This document shows, one piece after another, positions 18,829 through 28,192 of a DNA stretch of 64,000 bases. The notes below the pieces were generated by a model. It was not told the origin of the DNA, searched no databases, and saw nothing but the letters and a program-made list of their open reading frames with translations. The stretch is taken from contig DATNLZ010000082.1 of the NCBI GenBank assembly GCA_035602605.1, positions 1-64,000 of the forward strand, written 5' to 3'. The position numbers were made by a program, and so were the translations under genes. Position 1 is the stretch's first letter, and every line of letters starts with the position of its first letter. This DNA is from DASQHY01 sp035602605 (GTDB taxonomy: Bacteria; Acidobacteriota; Terriglobia; Acidiferrales; UBA7541).

Positions 18829-18894
18829 CACTGCAGAAAAAAGCTCTTGATCATCGGCGGCGATGGCGAAGACAATACCAACAGCGCAAAATAA
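18829..18894 (+). pseudogene. Short remnant of a VWA-domain gene
   Basis: The frame reads RKKLLIIGGDGEDNTNSAK and stops. It matches the central strand and GDGEDN loop of the VWA domains encoded at 20.3-22.5 kb (LLVVTDGEDNASRK in the second one). No start or further domain is attached. It is a fossil of a third VWA gene or of a recombination event. Confidence 0.45.
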
Positions 18895-19010
18895 TTAGAA
18901 ATCGCAAACATTTAGAGGACTGGCTGCATCGTCGGCTGGTGCCCACCGTGGCTATACGCTTCCGGTGTGCTGTTTACCGAGCCATTCCGCGAGAGGGAAG
19001 CCAACACATT

Positions 19011-19646
19011 ATGATCGATCGTATCCGCTCCGCGAACAAACATTTCTTTGAAGTTGGGCACCTCAGTCGCAGGGTGGGTTTTCTCGCTGCCGGCTTTCTC
19101 GTCATTGCCTATTGCACCAGCGCGTTTGGCCACTCGCAGGGCACTGCAGTAGCTGAAATCTCGAAATTCGAGCGTGCCGCCCCTGGCTCGCGCGAAGTAT
19201 CGGAAGGCGGCGTTATTGGCGACATTATGGTCCCGCGGCTCGGCCTTAGAGTCGTCGTGGCCGAAGGAGTGTCAGACGGTGTTTTAAAACGCGCTGCAGG
19301 ACACGTGCCTGAAACGTCTTTGCCGGGCCAGCAGGGTAACGTTGCCTTGGCCGCACATCGCAACTCTTTTTTTGGCCCGCTGCGCAGAATCCGCCTTGGC
19401 GACGTTATTGTCTTCAAGACCGCAGAAGCAACGTTTCTATATCAGGTCGAATCCACCTCCGTCGTCGAGCCCACCAATATTCAGGTCCTGGAAGCTTCAA
19501 CCGCACCCACGCTGACACTGATTACCTGTTTCCCTTTCGATTATGTCGGTGCGGCGCCGCGGCGCTTCATTGTTCGCGCGCGCGAGGTTCGCGCCACTAC
19601 CGATGAGGTGTCCATTCATCAGGATTGGTCGGTCGGGCAGCCATGA
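19011..19646 (+). CDS. Class D-like sortase
   Basis: A 211-residue membrane-anchored cysteine transpeptidase. One N-terminal helix (about 22-42) follows a short basic cytoplasmic tail, then a sortase beta-barrel with catalytic H116 in ALAAHR, C173 in LITCFP and R184/R185 in PRRF. The GNVALAAHRN and TLITC motifs favour class D. Sortases join proteins carrying an LPxTG-like signal to a surface acceptor; none of the neighbouring proteins ends in such a signal. ATG 19011 is chosen over the upstream GTG because GAGAGGGAAG lies just before it and it gives a normal signal anchor. Confidence 0.85.
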   Translation: MIDRIRSANKHFFEVGHLSRRVGFLAAGFLVIAYCTSAFGHSQGTAVAEISKFERAAPGSREVSEGGVIGDIMVPRLGLRVVVAEGVSDGVLKRAAGHVPETSLPGQQGNVALAAHRNSFFGPLRRIRLGDVIVFKTAEATFLYQVESTSVVEPTNIQVLEASTAPTLTLITCFPFDYVGAAPRRFIVRAREVRATTDEVSIHQDWSVGQP

Positions 19647-19876
19647 AAGTTCCGCGAATCACACAACACCCTTGGTCCTTGGCGTGGATGCACTGTTCTG
19701 CGCTGTAGTCTTGCGCGCAACAATTTCCCTGTGACCCGGCTGTTCCTGGGGCGGAATAAAAGTCTTAACTGTTCACAATTGTACAGACACAACCCCTAAA
19801 CTCATCCAGCATGTTCAGGTATAGCGCTTGAAATCGAACTGGTTGTTGATTTCAGTTAGTTTATGGCGAGCGCGAG

Positions 19877-19882
19877 TATAAT
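19877..19882 (+). promoter_or_regulatory. Candidate -10 box TATAAT
   Basis: A perfect TATAAT lies 22 bases before the ATG of the small membrane protein at 19904. The best -35 candidates are poorly spaced, so only the -10 is proposed. Confidence 0.35.
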
Positions 19883-19903
19883 TGCACCGCGGAGGCCAAC
19901 ATC

Positions 19904-20125
19904 ATGAAATCAACCACAGTAGCTGGAATTGTGCTGATCGTTTTGGGTCTTCTCGCTTTGGCTTATCAAGGCTTTACGTACACGCACCGTGAAACAGTTC
20001 TTGATGTCGGACCCATTCACGCCACAGCAGACAAGAAGGAAACAGTGCCGATTCCTCCGATTTTGGGAGCGCTGGCTGTAGCCGGTGGAATCGCTTTGGT
20101 CGTCGCAGGCTCCAGGCGAAAATAA
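19904..20125 (+). CDS. Small two-helix membrane protein, function unknown
   Basis: A 73-residue protein with helices at about 5-24 and 51-68 joined by a polar 25-residue loop, ending in RRK. The loop is probably periplasmic and the ends cytoplasmic. GGAGG at 19891-19895 precedes ATG 19904. I recognise the general type (a short conserved membrane protein common in acidobacteria and proteobacteria) but cannot assign a function. Confidence 0.75.
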   Translation: MKSTTVAGIVLIVLGLLALAYQGFTYTHRETVLDVGPIHATADKKETVPIPPILGALAVAGGIALVVAGSRRK

Positions 20126-20148
20126 GACATAAATAGTGCAGAAAAAGA

Positions 20149-20176
20149 TTTGAATCGCGCCACGCAAAGATATAAT
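20149..20176 (+). promoter_or_regulatory. Candidate sigma-70 promoter for the VWA genes
   Basis: TTTGAA (20149-20154) and a perfect TATAAT (20171-20176) are 16 bases apart. This would start transcription near 20183, about 130 bases before the VWA gene at 20317. Confidence 0.4.
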
Positions 20177-20316
20177 CTCGGCCGCACCAGAGCTTGGTAG
20201 CAGCCGGACGTAAAGTTAGTTCAAGAAGCTTGCATTGCCTGGCGCCAGTGATACAATACGCTTTAGTTCAGTCAATCGCTTCCCCGCCCGTGATTGGTTT
20301 AGGCAGTAGGGGGCCC

Positions 20317-21459
20317 ATGTTGGCGAGCATTGGCAGGGTTCGCGCTTCACACGCTTCAAGAACTCTCCTGGCTATTTTCCTGAGTACCTTCGCTCTTATC
20401 CTGTGTAACGGTTTGGCCCACGCCCAGGGCCCTGCCCGCGACGATGCGCGAGCCTCGGACGCGAAGCCTCTAGACTCCAAACCGTTCGACACGAAAACTG
20501 ACGACGCGAAACTTCCCGACACTAAGTCGCCCGAGGTGAAGCCACCAGATGCGAAGCCCGTGGGCACCGAGACTGAGACTCTAAAAAGAGACACGCCTGG
20601 AAAAGCCATTAAGCCCGGCCAGTCGATTCGCATCGCGGTAGATCTCGCGCTCGTCAACATCACGATCACCGATCCTTACAATCGTCTTGTGACCGGGCTT
20701 GAGCAGGATAATTTCCGCGTGTTCGAAGATAACGTTGAGCAAGAAGTGGTGCACTTCTCGAGCGAGGATGTACCAATCTCAATCGGCGTGATTTTCGATT
20801 TGAGCGGCAGCATGTCCAACAAAGTTGATAAGGCTCGCTCCGCTGCCGTGCAATTTTTCAAGACCGCAAATCCTCAGGACGAGTTTTTTCTGGTAAGTTT
20901 TAATGAACGCGCCGAGCTTACCAGTCCATTTACGCAGAGCGTCGAGGACTTGCAGCAACGCATGCTTTACACTACGGCAAAAGGCCGCACCGCGTTGCTG
21001 GACGCTATCTATCTCGGCCTAAGTGAGATGCGTGGTGCGCGCAACCCCAAACGGGCCTTGCTCATCATATCCGACGGGGGCGATAATCATAGTCGTTACA
21101 ATGAGCGTGACATTAAAAATTTCGTGAAGGAGTCAGACGTCCAGATCTACGCCATCGGCATCTACAATCCGCTGGGTTATCGCCCGACAAATGAGGAGGT
21201 CAATGGTCCGACACTGCTCTCGGAGCTCACCGAGCTCACCGGAGGCCGGGTATTCAACGTCGAAAACCTCGGCGATTTGCCCGACGTGGCGACAAAGATC
21301 GGGATGGAGCTGCGCAACCAATATGTTTTGGGATACCGGCCGAGCAATCACACCCACGATTCAAAGTGGCGTAAAATCAAAATTAAGTTGCACGCACCAA
21401 AAGGGCTTCCGCCTCTCAATGTTTATTCCAAGACCGGCTACTACGCCCCTAGCCACTAG
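20317..21459 (+). CDS. Secreted VWA-domain protein, acidobacterial type
   Basis: A 380-residue exported protein. It has a signal peptide (about 1-37, ending AHAQ), then a 50-residue low-complexity stretch built from D-A-K/S-K-P repeats, then a beta-sandwich lead-in typical of the VWFA-related domain of acidobacteria (ITIT-D-FRVFEDNVEQ), and a VWA domain with the metal-site motif DLSGSMS near residue 165. Such domains mediate protein-protein contacts through a divalent cation. The C-terminus, GYYAPSH, is the usual end of the family. ATG 20317 is preferred over the earlier GTG because it gives a clean signal peptide. Its end overlaps the next paralogue. Confidence 0.88.
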   Translation: MLASIGRVRASHASRTLLAIFLSTFALILCNGLAHAQGPARDDARASDAKPLDSKPFDTKTDDAKLPDTKSPEVKPPDAKPVGTETETLKRDTPGKAIKPGQSIRIAVDLALVNITITDPYNRLVTGLEQDNFRVFEDNVEQEVVHFSSEDVPISIGVIFDLSGSMSNKVDKARSAAVQFFKTANPQDEFFLVSFNERAELTSPFTQSVEDLQQRMLYTTAKGRTALLDAIYLGLSEMRGARNPKRALLIISDGGDNHSRYNERDIKNFVKESDVQIYAIGIYNPLGYRPTNEEVNGPTLLSELTELTGGRVFNVENLGDLPDVATKIGMELRNQYVLGYRPSNHTHDSKWRKIKIKLHAPKGLPPLNVYSKTGYYAPSH

Positions 21460-22486
21460 TGCCCCCAAGTCGTTGCGCTTCGCAATTTTTTCAGCTGGCA
21501 TTTTCCTTTTCCTCGCAGCGATTCTCGCCGTTGTGCCACTGGCTTCCGCGCAACTACCGGTACAAGTAACACCCCCGCCACCGCCCGGGCAAACGCCGGT
21601 TCCTCCGCAAAAACAGGAAGGTGGCTCGCGCATCAAAATTGATGTCAGCCTGGTGGTTCTGCACACCACCGTGGTGGATGATCGCGGCCGGTTCGCCGAG
21701 GGACTGAAGCAGGAAAATTTCCGCGTCTTAGAAGACAAGGTCGAGCAAAAACTTTCCGTCTTCAAGCGCGAGGATGTTCCGGTCAGTTTCGGCCTGGTGA
21801 TAGACAACAGCGGAAGCATGCGCGACAAGCGCGAGCGAGTGAACGCCGCGACGCTGACATTCGTGCGGACAAGCAATCCGCAGGATGAAGGATTCGTGGT
21901 CAATTTCAACGACGACTTCTATCTCGATATGGACAAAGACTTCACCAGTAACATCAACGAGATGAAAGAGGCTCTCGAGCGGATCGACTCGCGCGGCTCA
22001 ACGGCATTGCGCGACGCTGTGATTGGCTCACTCGATCATCTGAAAAAAGGGACGCGCGACAAAAAGGTTCTACTGGTGGTTACCGACGGCGAAGACAATG
22101 CCAGCCGTAAGACGATGGAAGAAACACTGAAAATAGTGCAATCCTCCGACGCGGTGATTTACACCATCGGATTGCTGAGCGAGGAAAGTAAAAAATCCGC
22201 GAAGCGCGCGCGCCGGGCTCTGCAGGAGCTTTCGCAATCGACCGGTGGCTTGGCCTTTTTCCCTGAAAATGTGCAAGATGTCGAATCGATCTGCGGGCAA
22301 ATCGCGCACGACATCCGCAATCAGTACACGCTGGCCTACTACCCCACGAATACGCGCAGGGACGGCACTTTCCGCACCGTTCAAGTGGCGGTTACCCCGC
22401 CGCAGGGTCGCGGCAAACTGATCGCGCGGACACGCACTGGCTATTATGCTCCGACGGCCACCAGTTCCGCGCGCGGCGAGCACTAA
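21419..22486 (+). CDS. Second secreted VWA-domain protein, tandem paralogue
   Basis: A 355-residue paralogue of the preceding gene with a signal peptide (ending LASAQ), a Pro-rich linker, the FRVLEDKVEQKLSVF lead-in and a VWA domain with DNSGSMRDKRE as metal site and VTDGEDN later on. It ends in TGYYAPTA plus a short tail. ATG 21419 lies inside the end of the first VWA gene, an overlap of 41 bases in another frame. TTG 21473 is an alternative start that would still leave a signal peptide. Co-transcription with the first copy is very likely. No LPxTG-like sorting signal is present. Confidence 0.88.
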   Translation: MFIPRPATTPLATSAPKSLRFAIFSAGIFLFLAAILAVVPLASAQLPVQVTPPPPPGQTPVPPQKQEGGSRIKIDVSLVVLHTTVVDDRGRFAEGLKQENFRVLEDKVEQKLSVFKREDVPVSFGLVIDNSGSMRDKRERVNAATLTFVRTSNPQDEGFVVNFNDDFYLDMDKDFTSNINEMKEALERIDSRGSTALRDAVIGSLDHLKKGTRDKKVLLVVTDGEDNASRKTMEETLKIVQSSDAVIYTIGLLSEESKKSAKRARRALQELSQSTGGLAFFPENVQDVESICGQIAHDIRNQYTLAYYPTNTRRDGTFRTVQVAVTPPQGRGKLIARTRTGYYAPTATSSARGEH

Positions 22487-22666
22487 CAGGCGTCGACCGG
22501 CGAGCTTGAAAGGAGCCGCTCAACTCGTTAATCCTGGTTTTTCTTCTTCCATAGCTATTTAGTCTTCTGTGGTTTTTTACTTTTCTTCGTGCTGACTTCT
22601 CTTTTTGTGTTTCTGACCTTTTTTAGAGTGCCGGTGATTTCTCTGGTCAGCGTTGACTTGATGTTC

Positions 22667-23857
22667 TTAGTTCAGCGAGGAGAGAAAGCTCGCGCCGCGT
22701 GGGATTCGGCCACCGAAATTTTCGGCAACGGTCTGGCCCATGTCCGCGAGTGTGTCACGGATGCCGAGCGGCACGCCGGAGTTGGTTCGCGGGGAGTAGG
22801 CGAGGATGGGAACGTATTCGCGGGAGTGATCGGTAGACGGCCAGCGCGGATCGGGGTCACAGCCGTGGTCGGCGGTAAGGATTAGAAGATCGGAAGTTCC
22901 GAGCGTGGCGAGGAACGGGCCGAGCAGGGAATCGAACTCTTCGAGCGAGCGAGCGAATCCTTCGACATCTTTGCGGTGACCGTAAAGCATATCGAAATCC
23001 ACCAGATTGCAAAAGATCAGCCCCTGCGACTGTCTGCGCAGCGCGGCGCTAAGCTTTTCCATTCCGTCGGCATTATTGCTTGTAGTGAGGTAATGCTCGA
23101 CGCCGCGGCCGTTGTAGATGTCATGAATCTTTCCGACGCCAAAAACCAAGATACTTTTTTTGGCGAGAACGTCAAGCAGCATCGGGCGTGGCGGCTCGAC
23201 GGCGTAATCATGACGGCGCTCGGTGCGCTGAAAATTTCCGGCGGTACCGAGAAAAGGCCGGGCTATGACGCGTCCGACGCGGTGCGGGCCATCGAGTATT
23301 ATCCGCGCAATCTCGCACATGCGATAGAGCTCGGCTACCGGAATAATTTCTTCGTGCGCGGCAATCTGGAAAACGCTGTCGCCGGAGGTGTAAACGATCG
23401 GGGATCCGGTGCGCACGTGTTCTTGGCCAAGTTCCTTCAAGATTTCCGTGCCCGACGCGGGCTTGTTGCCAAGCGCTTTGCGCCCGATCGCACTCTCAAA
23501 CTGCGCGATGAGCTCTCGCGGGAACCCGTTCGGGTACACAGGAAAAGCCTGGTCGAGCCAGATGCCTGCCATCTCCCAATGCCCCGTGGTGGTGTCTTTG
23601 CCGGGCGAGTGAGTGACGCCCTTTCCGAAGGCCGCGGCAGGCTCCGCGAGAGGAGCCAGACCTGCGAGCGGCGCAATGTTGGCCAGACCAAGGCGCACAA
23701 GATTAGGAATGGCAAGCGGCCGCGCGATGGCAGCGCGAGCTTCGGCAATGTGTCCCAGCGTGTTACGGCCGACGTCGCCGTAATCGGCAGCATCGGGCAG
23801 CGGGCCAATCCCCACGCTGTCGAGAACGATCCAGATGATGCGTTGGAACGTGGTCAC
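22667..23857 (-). CDS. deoB: Phosphopentomutase
   Basis: A 396-residue cytoplasmic enzyme that interconverts (deoxy)ribose 1- and 5-phosphates in nucleoside salvage. It belongs to the alkaline phosphatase superfamily. The metal-binding segments are visible: VLDSVGIG near the N-terminus, GKDTTTGHWE around residue 86, and TADHGCDP near 330, with the usual cap domain between them. The length fits the family. The start is GTG 23857, with GAGGAG a few bases upstream. The + strand carries a long antisense open frame that is only a shadow. Downstream, before the VWA genes, about 180 bases are A-rich on this strand with no clear gene. Confidence 0.95.
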   Translation of the reverse strand: MTTFQRIIWIVLDSVGIGPLPDAADYGDVGRNTLGHIAEARAAIARPLAIPNLVRLGLANIAPLAGLAPLAEPAAAFGKGVTHSPGKDTTTGHWEMAGIWLDQAFPVYPNGFPRELIAQFESAIGRKALGNKPASGTEILKELGQEHVRTGSPIVYTSGDSVFQIAAHEEIIPVAELYRMCEIARIILDGPHRVGRVIARPFLGTAGNFQRTERRHDYAVEPPRPMLLDVLAKKSILVFGVGKIHDIYNGRGVEHYLTTSNNADGMEKLSAALRRQSQGLIFCNLVDFDMLYGHRKDVEGFARSLEEFDSLLGPFLATLGTSDLLILTADHGCDPDPRWPSTDHSREYVPILAYSPRTNSGVPLGIRDTLADMGQTVAENFGGRIPRGASFLSSLN

Positions 23858-23994
23858 AAAACTCCTCAGGGTTCAGGGAATGAATCTAGCACATCGCCAG
23901 TCATTGACTGGTCGAGGGAAAGGCCTCGATTCGCCGTGCTCGCTTGGGGCTCCGCTATCCTGGCCGGATACTCGGTGGGGAGTCAAGACGTCCG

Positions 23995-24326
23995 ATGATT
24001 GCCGGCGATTTCTTTCCCGCCCAAGAGACTATCCTGATCGTCTTACTCGCGTACATTTTAGATCGTCTCGATCGTGATCAAAAAATGGTTTGGTTTACGA
24101 AACGGACGTTACTCAGTGGCATCACCGGCGGGGCATTGGTCGCGCGGTGGTCGCAGCTTTGAAGACGTTGTGCCGACGCGGAAACGCCATAAACATGTGG
24201 GTTTCGACCAATCGGTTGAACAAGGCGGCAGTCGGACTTTACGAAAGCCCGGGCGGAGTGGCCGAGAAAGCGCTAAGGGAAGAGCTTTCTTTACGCAATG
24301 AAGGTTTTGCGAAGGGAAACACCTAA
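23995..24326 (+). pseudogene. GNAT-family acetyltransferase, frameshifted remnant
   Basis: One frame gives a helix/strand ending ILDRLDRDQKMV. A different frame, entered near 24095, continues as VYETDVTQWHHRRGIGRAVV, which contains the acetyl-CoA-binding R-R-G-I-G-R loop, and then as the WVSTNRLNKAAVGLYE segment typical of GNAT C-termini. Joining the two needs a one-base frameshift. The N-terminal strands of a complete GNAT are also missing. The gene is therefore inactive or misread. Confidence 0.6.
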
Positions 24327-24346
24327 AAACAGGATCAGCTTAGTGG

Positions 24347-25378
24347 CTAACGCTCAAAAGTTATGTTGTCGAGCAATTTGCGAAACTCGGAGCGGCCGTC
24401 GCCGTCCAAACCCAAGTTGGCAAAAACAACGTGAAACAACTGCAGATCCTTGCGGTGCGGGTCGCGAAAGAAAGGAAACGGCGTATTCGCGCCAATGGCC
24501 CAGAAGAAATGCGCGCGCTCCCCGCGACGATCGTCAGGCAGGCCGAACCGCTCAATATCGCCGCGCTCCACCGGTTGTTCCGCACGAGCCTCGAAAATAA
24601 AAAAAGTCTTTCCCTTTATTTCCAGCACCTCCATCGGGGGTATGTAGAAGTTGCGCCAGTGTCCTTCGACGCGGTCTCCGTGCCGAGTTTCGCGAAGGAG
24701 CACGCTCGTGCTGAGCTGCGAGGCAAAAAAGTCTGATGGGGTAGGGCTGAATTCACAGGTTTCGGAAAGACCGACGTGATTTCGAGCGACTGCCGATTTC
24801 TTAGGGTTTTTCTCCTGAGCTTGCTCTTCTTGTTCGCCCCGCTCTTCTTCTCTACGTTTGACCTCCTCGAAGGAGTTCTTCGCTCGGGCGAGGCAAGTGC
24901 GGGGCGGGGGAAAGAAAAAGTAAAATAAATCACGAACGAAGTCCTGATGCACGCCGATGTCGAGCTGCACGGCATCACTGCCAAGAAACGGGTTGTCGGA
25001 AACCCCCAGCTCCAGAACCCCGGGAGAGGTTAGGTTCTGGAGCAAGAGAAAGTCTGAAAAAACCAGGTGTGGCGCCGACGGAATCAGCAACGGTGGCGGA
25101 GGGAGCAGCACATCGGCGTAAACCGACCAGTCTCGCGGCAGATCCAGACGTGCTTGGCCGGCAAATGAAAATGACCGTGCGCTGGGGGCAGCGTCCTGCG
25201 CCCTAAGGCTTCCCGTGGCGAAAATGAGAATTGGAAGAAAGAAATACAAGAGCAAAGCGTTGCGCCAGCTGGCGATCTGCAATGCTTGCCTTGACAACTC
25301 TAGTCGGGCAACTGTGCCCAATTCTGGCTCATGGAATGAAGTTTGCTGGACCGAAACGCATCTGTTTTGCCAAACCAC
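24347..25378 (-). CDS. Secreted or membrane-anchored protein of unknown function
   Basis: A 343-residue protein with one hydrophobic segment (about 41-60, ending RAQ) that could be a signal peptide if translation starts at an internal TTG near residue 33. The mature part has a proline-rich LLPPPPLLIPS stretch, a highly charged region around 168-195 (Glu/Arg/Lys/Gln-rich, possibly coiled coil), and then a beta-rich region. I do not recognise a domain. The GTG start at 25378 is uncertain. It lies next to a secreted DUF4440-like gene in the same direction. Confidence 0.55.
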   Translation of the reverse strand: MVWQNRCVSVQQTSFHEPELGTVARLELSRQALQIASWRNALLLYFFLPILIFATGSLRAQDAAPSARSFSFAGQARLDLPRDWSVYADVLLPPPPLLIPSAPHLVFSDFLLLQNLTSPGVLELGVSDNPFLGSDAVQLDIGVHQDFVRDLFYFFFPPPRTCLARAKNSFEEVKRREEERGEQEEQAQEKNPKKSAVARNHVGLSETCEFSPTPSDFFASQLSTSVLLRETRHGDRVEGHWRNFYIPPMEVLEIKGKTFFIFEARAEQPVERGDIERFGLPDDRRGERAHFFWAIGANTPFPFFRDPHRKDLQLFHVVFANLGLDGDGRSEFRKLLDNITFER

Positions 25379-25517
25379 GGGACACCTCTGGTCGTCTTGC
25401 TCCGCACGACCTACAGAGTTAGTAGCCCGGATTGCCCTTTTGGTTTTCTACAGACTCGCGATGTAGATTCGTCCTCGGGGAGCTCGTGCATTCGAAGATG
25501 GGCGAGCGCGGAAATGG

Positions 25518-25988
25518 CTATAGCGGGTGCGCCGTATCCGGAGGTAATGGGGTTGCCTGGCTGGCTACTACCTGCCAACCCCTGGGACTATTTACAAAAA
25601 CGTGCATGGCGCGCATCTGACTCGCAATGTGCTGACCATTAAAAGTGCCCCGCGACGTCCACAAGCAAGTGGCCAGGGCGGTATCGCGGAAAATACGGAT
25701 TTCGATACCCGAAGCGTTGAAAAACTCATATCTGTGATCGCTTCGCTCAATGATATTAATGAATTCCCCCTTGCTTACGCGCTGTCCGTGCGAGAGCGTG
25801 CCACTGTACAAGTCGCTGTACACGCGCCGGAAAAAGGTTCCATTATTCAGTTGAATAGCTCGGGCGATCTCCTTTTCCAGGTTGATAAGTTCTTGCCGCT
25901 GCATCTCCGGGTTGGGAGGGGCCTCTTGATCCTGCAGAGCGGGAAGAAATGCCAACCCCAAGGCCAGCAGTGCTGCGACTTTGTACAT
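25518..25988 (-). CDS. Secreted DUF4440 / SnoaL-like (NTF2 fold) protein
   Basis: A 156-residue protein with a signal peptide (about 1-19) followed by a single NTF2-like cone domain. Typical features are a long N-terminal helix (LINLEKEIARAI), the DLYSGTLSHGQ strand-turn and the final MHVFVNSPRGWQVVASQATPL strands. Such proteins usually bind small ligands, and the role of the DUF4440 group is not known. ATG 25988 is preferred over TTG 25997 because AAAGGAGG lies 9 bases before it. Confidence 0.75.
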   Translation of the reverse strand: MYKVAALLALGLAFLPALQDQEAPPNPEMQRQELINLEKEIARAIQLNNGTFFRRVYSDLYSGTLSHGQRVSKGEFINIIERSDHRYEFFNASGIEIRIFRDTALATCLWTSRGTFNGQHIASQMRAMHVFVNSPRGWQVVASQATPLPPDTAHPL

Positions 25989-26173
25989 GCCGTCCAACCT
26001 CCTTTAGGAAATTGCGGGCTGCGCTATGTAATTAGAGGGATTACAGAACCCTTATAAAGTATGACAGGTAGAAGCCGGTTGACTGGGAGAGAAAGAGCAG
26101 ATGTGTCCGACGAAACAATCCTGCGTGTTGATGAGCCCTGCCAGATATGGCGGAAGAACCCGGTGTTGCCGCG

Positions 26174-27923
26174 CTAAACGGTGATGTTGTGCCGTCGAAC
26201 CTCCGGAACGTGAAGCCTTGGAACGCTTCGTTATACGTGTCGCGTTGATCGCGAAGGACGCTGATGGCGAGGGCTTCGCCGAGGGTAAGCGAGTTTGCGT
26301 AATCGGAGCGCCAGTGAACCGCAGCGTGATTGCGGCCGATTCCAATGTTGGCGGCTATCTTGTGCAATTCGCCGCCAACGGTGAGCCTGTCGCGATCCAA
26401 GCCATTATAGGGAACCAGTGCAAGGCCATCGTCGCTCGATTGTACGATGTCAGTCATTTTCGACAGACGGATACTATCGTCGAAGAAAGCTTTGAGGATC
26501 GTAACGCAGGCGCCGGCCACGGTGCCGTGACCCTGGCCGTAGGAAGGATGCTGGGGACATCCCTCGGGTAATGCATGAGGCAACAAGTAGGTGCCGTAAC
26601 GTCGAAACACCTCCGCGACCGCCCGCGAATTCAACACATCGCCGTGCAAGGGGTCATTGGCGGCGCCTATCTTCGTGAAGTGCACACGTCCGCCGAACTC
26701 CTCAGGGCGCAATGTGCGATGCACAAACCACTTGAAACCACACGACCTTGAGCGCCCGGGTGCAAACTTCGGCCAACAACGTTACGATGTGCGGGCCGCC
26801 AAAGGTGCCAAATCCCGCCTGGGTGCGCGACCTGCTCACCAAATAACTTGAGCCATACGGGTTACCCGGATTTAGTAAGGCTCCGTTGTCGAGCAACCAT
26901 AAGCAGGCATGGAAGTAGGCCTGGTAGAGCACATCGACATGGACGAAGGCACTCAAATCGCGGCCGTTGCGTGCGTAGCGAGGCGTCGGATCAACGAAGT
27001 TGCGGTCCGAAGGTGGGTTGCCATTCTGCACGGCAAGCCACGCGGCGACGTTGGTCAGGTAGTCGGTTCCGGGAAGGTAGGTGTTAAATTTTTGGACCAT
27101 GGTCACGGCGCCGAAGTCCATTGTCTTAAGTAAGAACTGTGAGACGTAGGGTCCAAGCACGTCATCCGAAGTAAAGCCGCGGAACAATGTTTGCGGCACC
27201 ACCTCGCCGTTGAACTTCGGGCCACGGAAATCGCTGAGCCGCGTCAGTTCGGCACAGGCCGCCAGTGCAGTGGGATGAGTGGAATACTGGCTGAAATTGA
27301 CATCGCGAAGCAGCGACATCCAATAGCACTCTACCGCTTCACCGGCTCTTTCCGCGCTGGCCAGCGTGGGTGGCGGCTCGAGTGCCATTTGATGGCAATC
27401 GGTTCCTTCGAGGTCGAACGCCAGTCCTGCCTGAGGATTGACCAACCCCACGTTCCCGCCAATTACAATGTTCTCGAAGTCAGCATCTTGCCCAGTCGAG
27501 AGAGCATTTAGAAAACTTTCGTAAGCCGCTGGATCGACTTCGCCAGTTGCGTTGTGTGGCAGTCCCTTAGAGTAGTTACCAATTCTGTTCGCATAGGCAG
27601 CTTCGTCACCGTTATCAGGATGAAGAGGAAGCGAAATTTTGCGCTCCCGAGCGGCAGCCATTCGGCGAAACATTGAAACATTTTTGAACACGGGGATCAT
27701 GCGCAGTACCGTCGGCCTCTTGGCTAGCGGCTGGCGTGTACGCTTTTCCAAGAACTGGCGCTACTCCAATTGCCGCAGCGGCAGCGGTAGAGGCTACACC
27801 TTTACCCAAGACACCGAGAAACACGCGGCGACTCGGGTTTGCTGCCGGATGGGATTCAGTTCGCGATCCGTCTTTGGTTTCTGCTCCCAATTGGACGCTT
27901 ACACTTTTTAGGGGTTGATCCAT
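26174..27923 (-). pseudogene. Vanadium-dependent haloperoxidase, Tat-exported, with three frameshifts
   Basis: The reading can be followed over the whole gene in three frames. ATG 27923, preceded by AGGTGG, opens a Tat signal (SRRVFLG followed by an alanine-rich helix). Near 27665-27690 the frame changes and a long haloperoxidase segment follows (NGDEAAYANRIGNYSKGLPHN, AGLAFDLEGTD). Near 26715-26735 it shifts again inside the K-x6-RP vanadate site, and continues with LRPEEFGG, HPSYGQGHGTVAG and RNHAAVHWRSD, the other two phosphate/vanadate motifs. A last shift near 26183 is needed to reach a normal short end and the stop at 26174. All catalytic motifs survive, so decay is recent or the shifts are sequence errors. 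Such enzymes oxidise halides with peroxide. Confidence 0.8.
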
Positions 27924-28179
27924 GTTCCACCTGGCGCGTTGCGTAGCGTAGTTTAGAGGCGTAACTTCGTGGCGTCTATCGAGACTGGGAGGCCATTCTA
28001 CACAGATCCGAGTCTTAGAAGGTCTTTTTTTTTGCGCCAGGGTTTTCGGGGAGATTAGGTCGGCAGGTAACCACGGGGCGGACATTTTTTGAAGGGGAAT
28101 ACGTTGCAGCTAATTTGCCTCCTTTGCCAAGGAGCGTTCGGGAAATGATTCTGAAGTTCCGCAGCCTGCAAATGTCTGG

Positions 28180-28185
28180 TAGAAT
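28180..28185 (+). promoter_or_regulatory. Extended -10 box TGGTAGAAT, suggesting leaderless transcript
   Basis: TAGAAT at 28180-28185, with TG one base upstream, lies only 7 bases before the ATG at 28193. A start site at the usual distance would fall on or next to the ATG. No ribosome binding site precedes it. Confidence 0.35.
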
Positions 28186-28192
28186 CGCCGCC

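Noticed and set aside
19011..22486. Sortase plus VWA target system (as in marine proteobacteria)
   Set aside because: The two VWA proteins end in GYYAP-type tails with no LPxTG-like motif, hydrophobic helix or basic end, so they are unlikely sortase substrates.
22500..22666. Lysine-rich peptide on the minus strand after deoB
   Set aside because: The frame has about 38 Lys-rich residues but no start codon or ribosome binding site.
22976..23998. 340-residue open frame on the + strand
   Set aside because: It is antisense to the well-supported phosphopentomutase gene and has no domain or ribosome binding site.
26174..27923. Haloperoxidase as tailoring enzyme of the NRPS/PKS product
   Set aside because: It is 10 kb away, on the opposite strand, Tat-exported and frameshifted; nothing ties it to the cluster.
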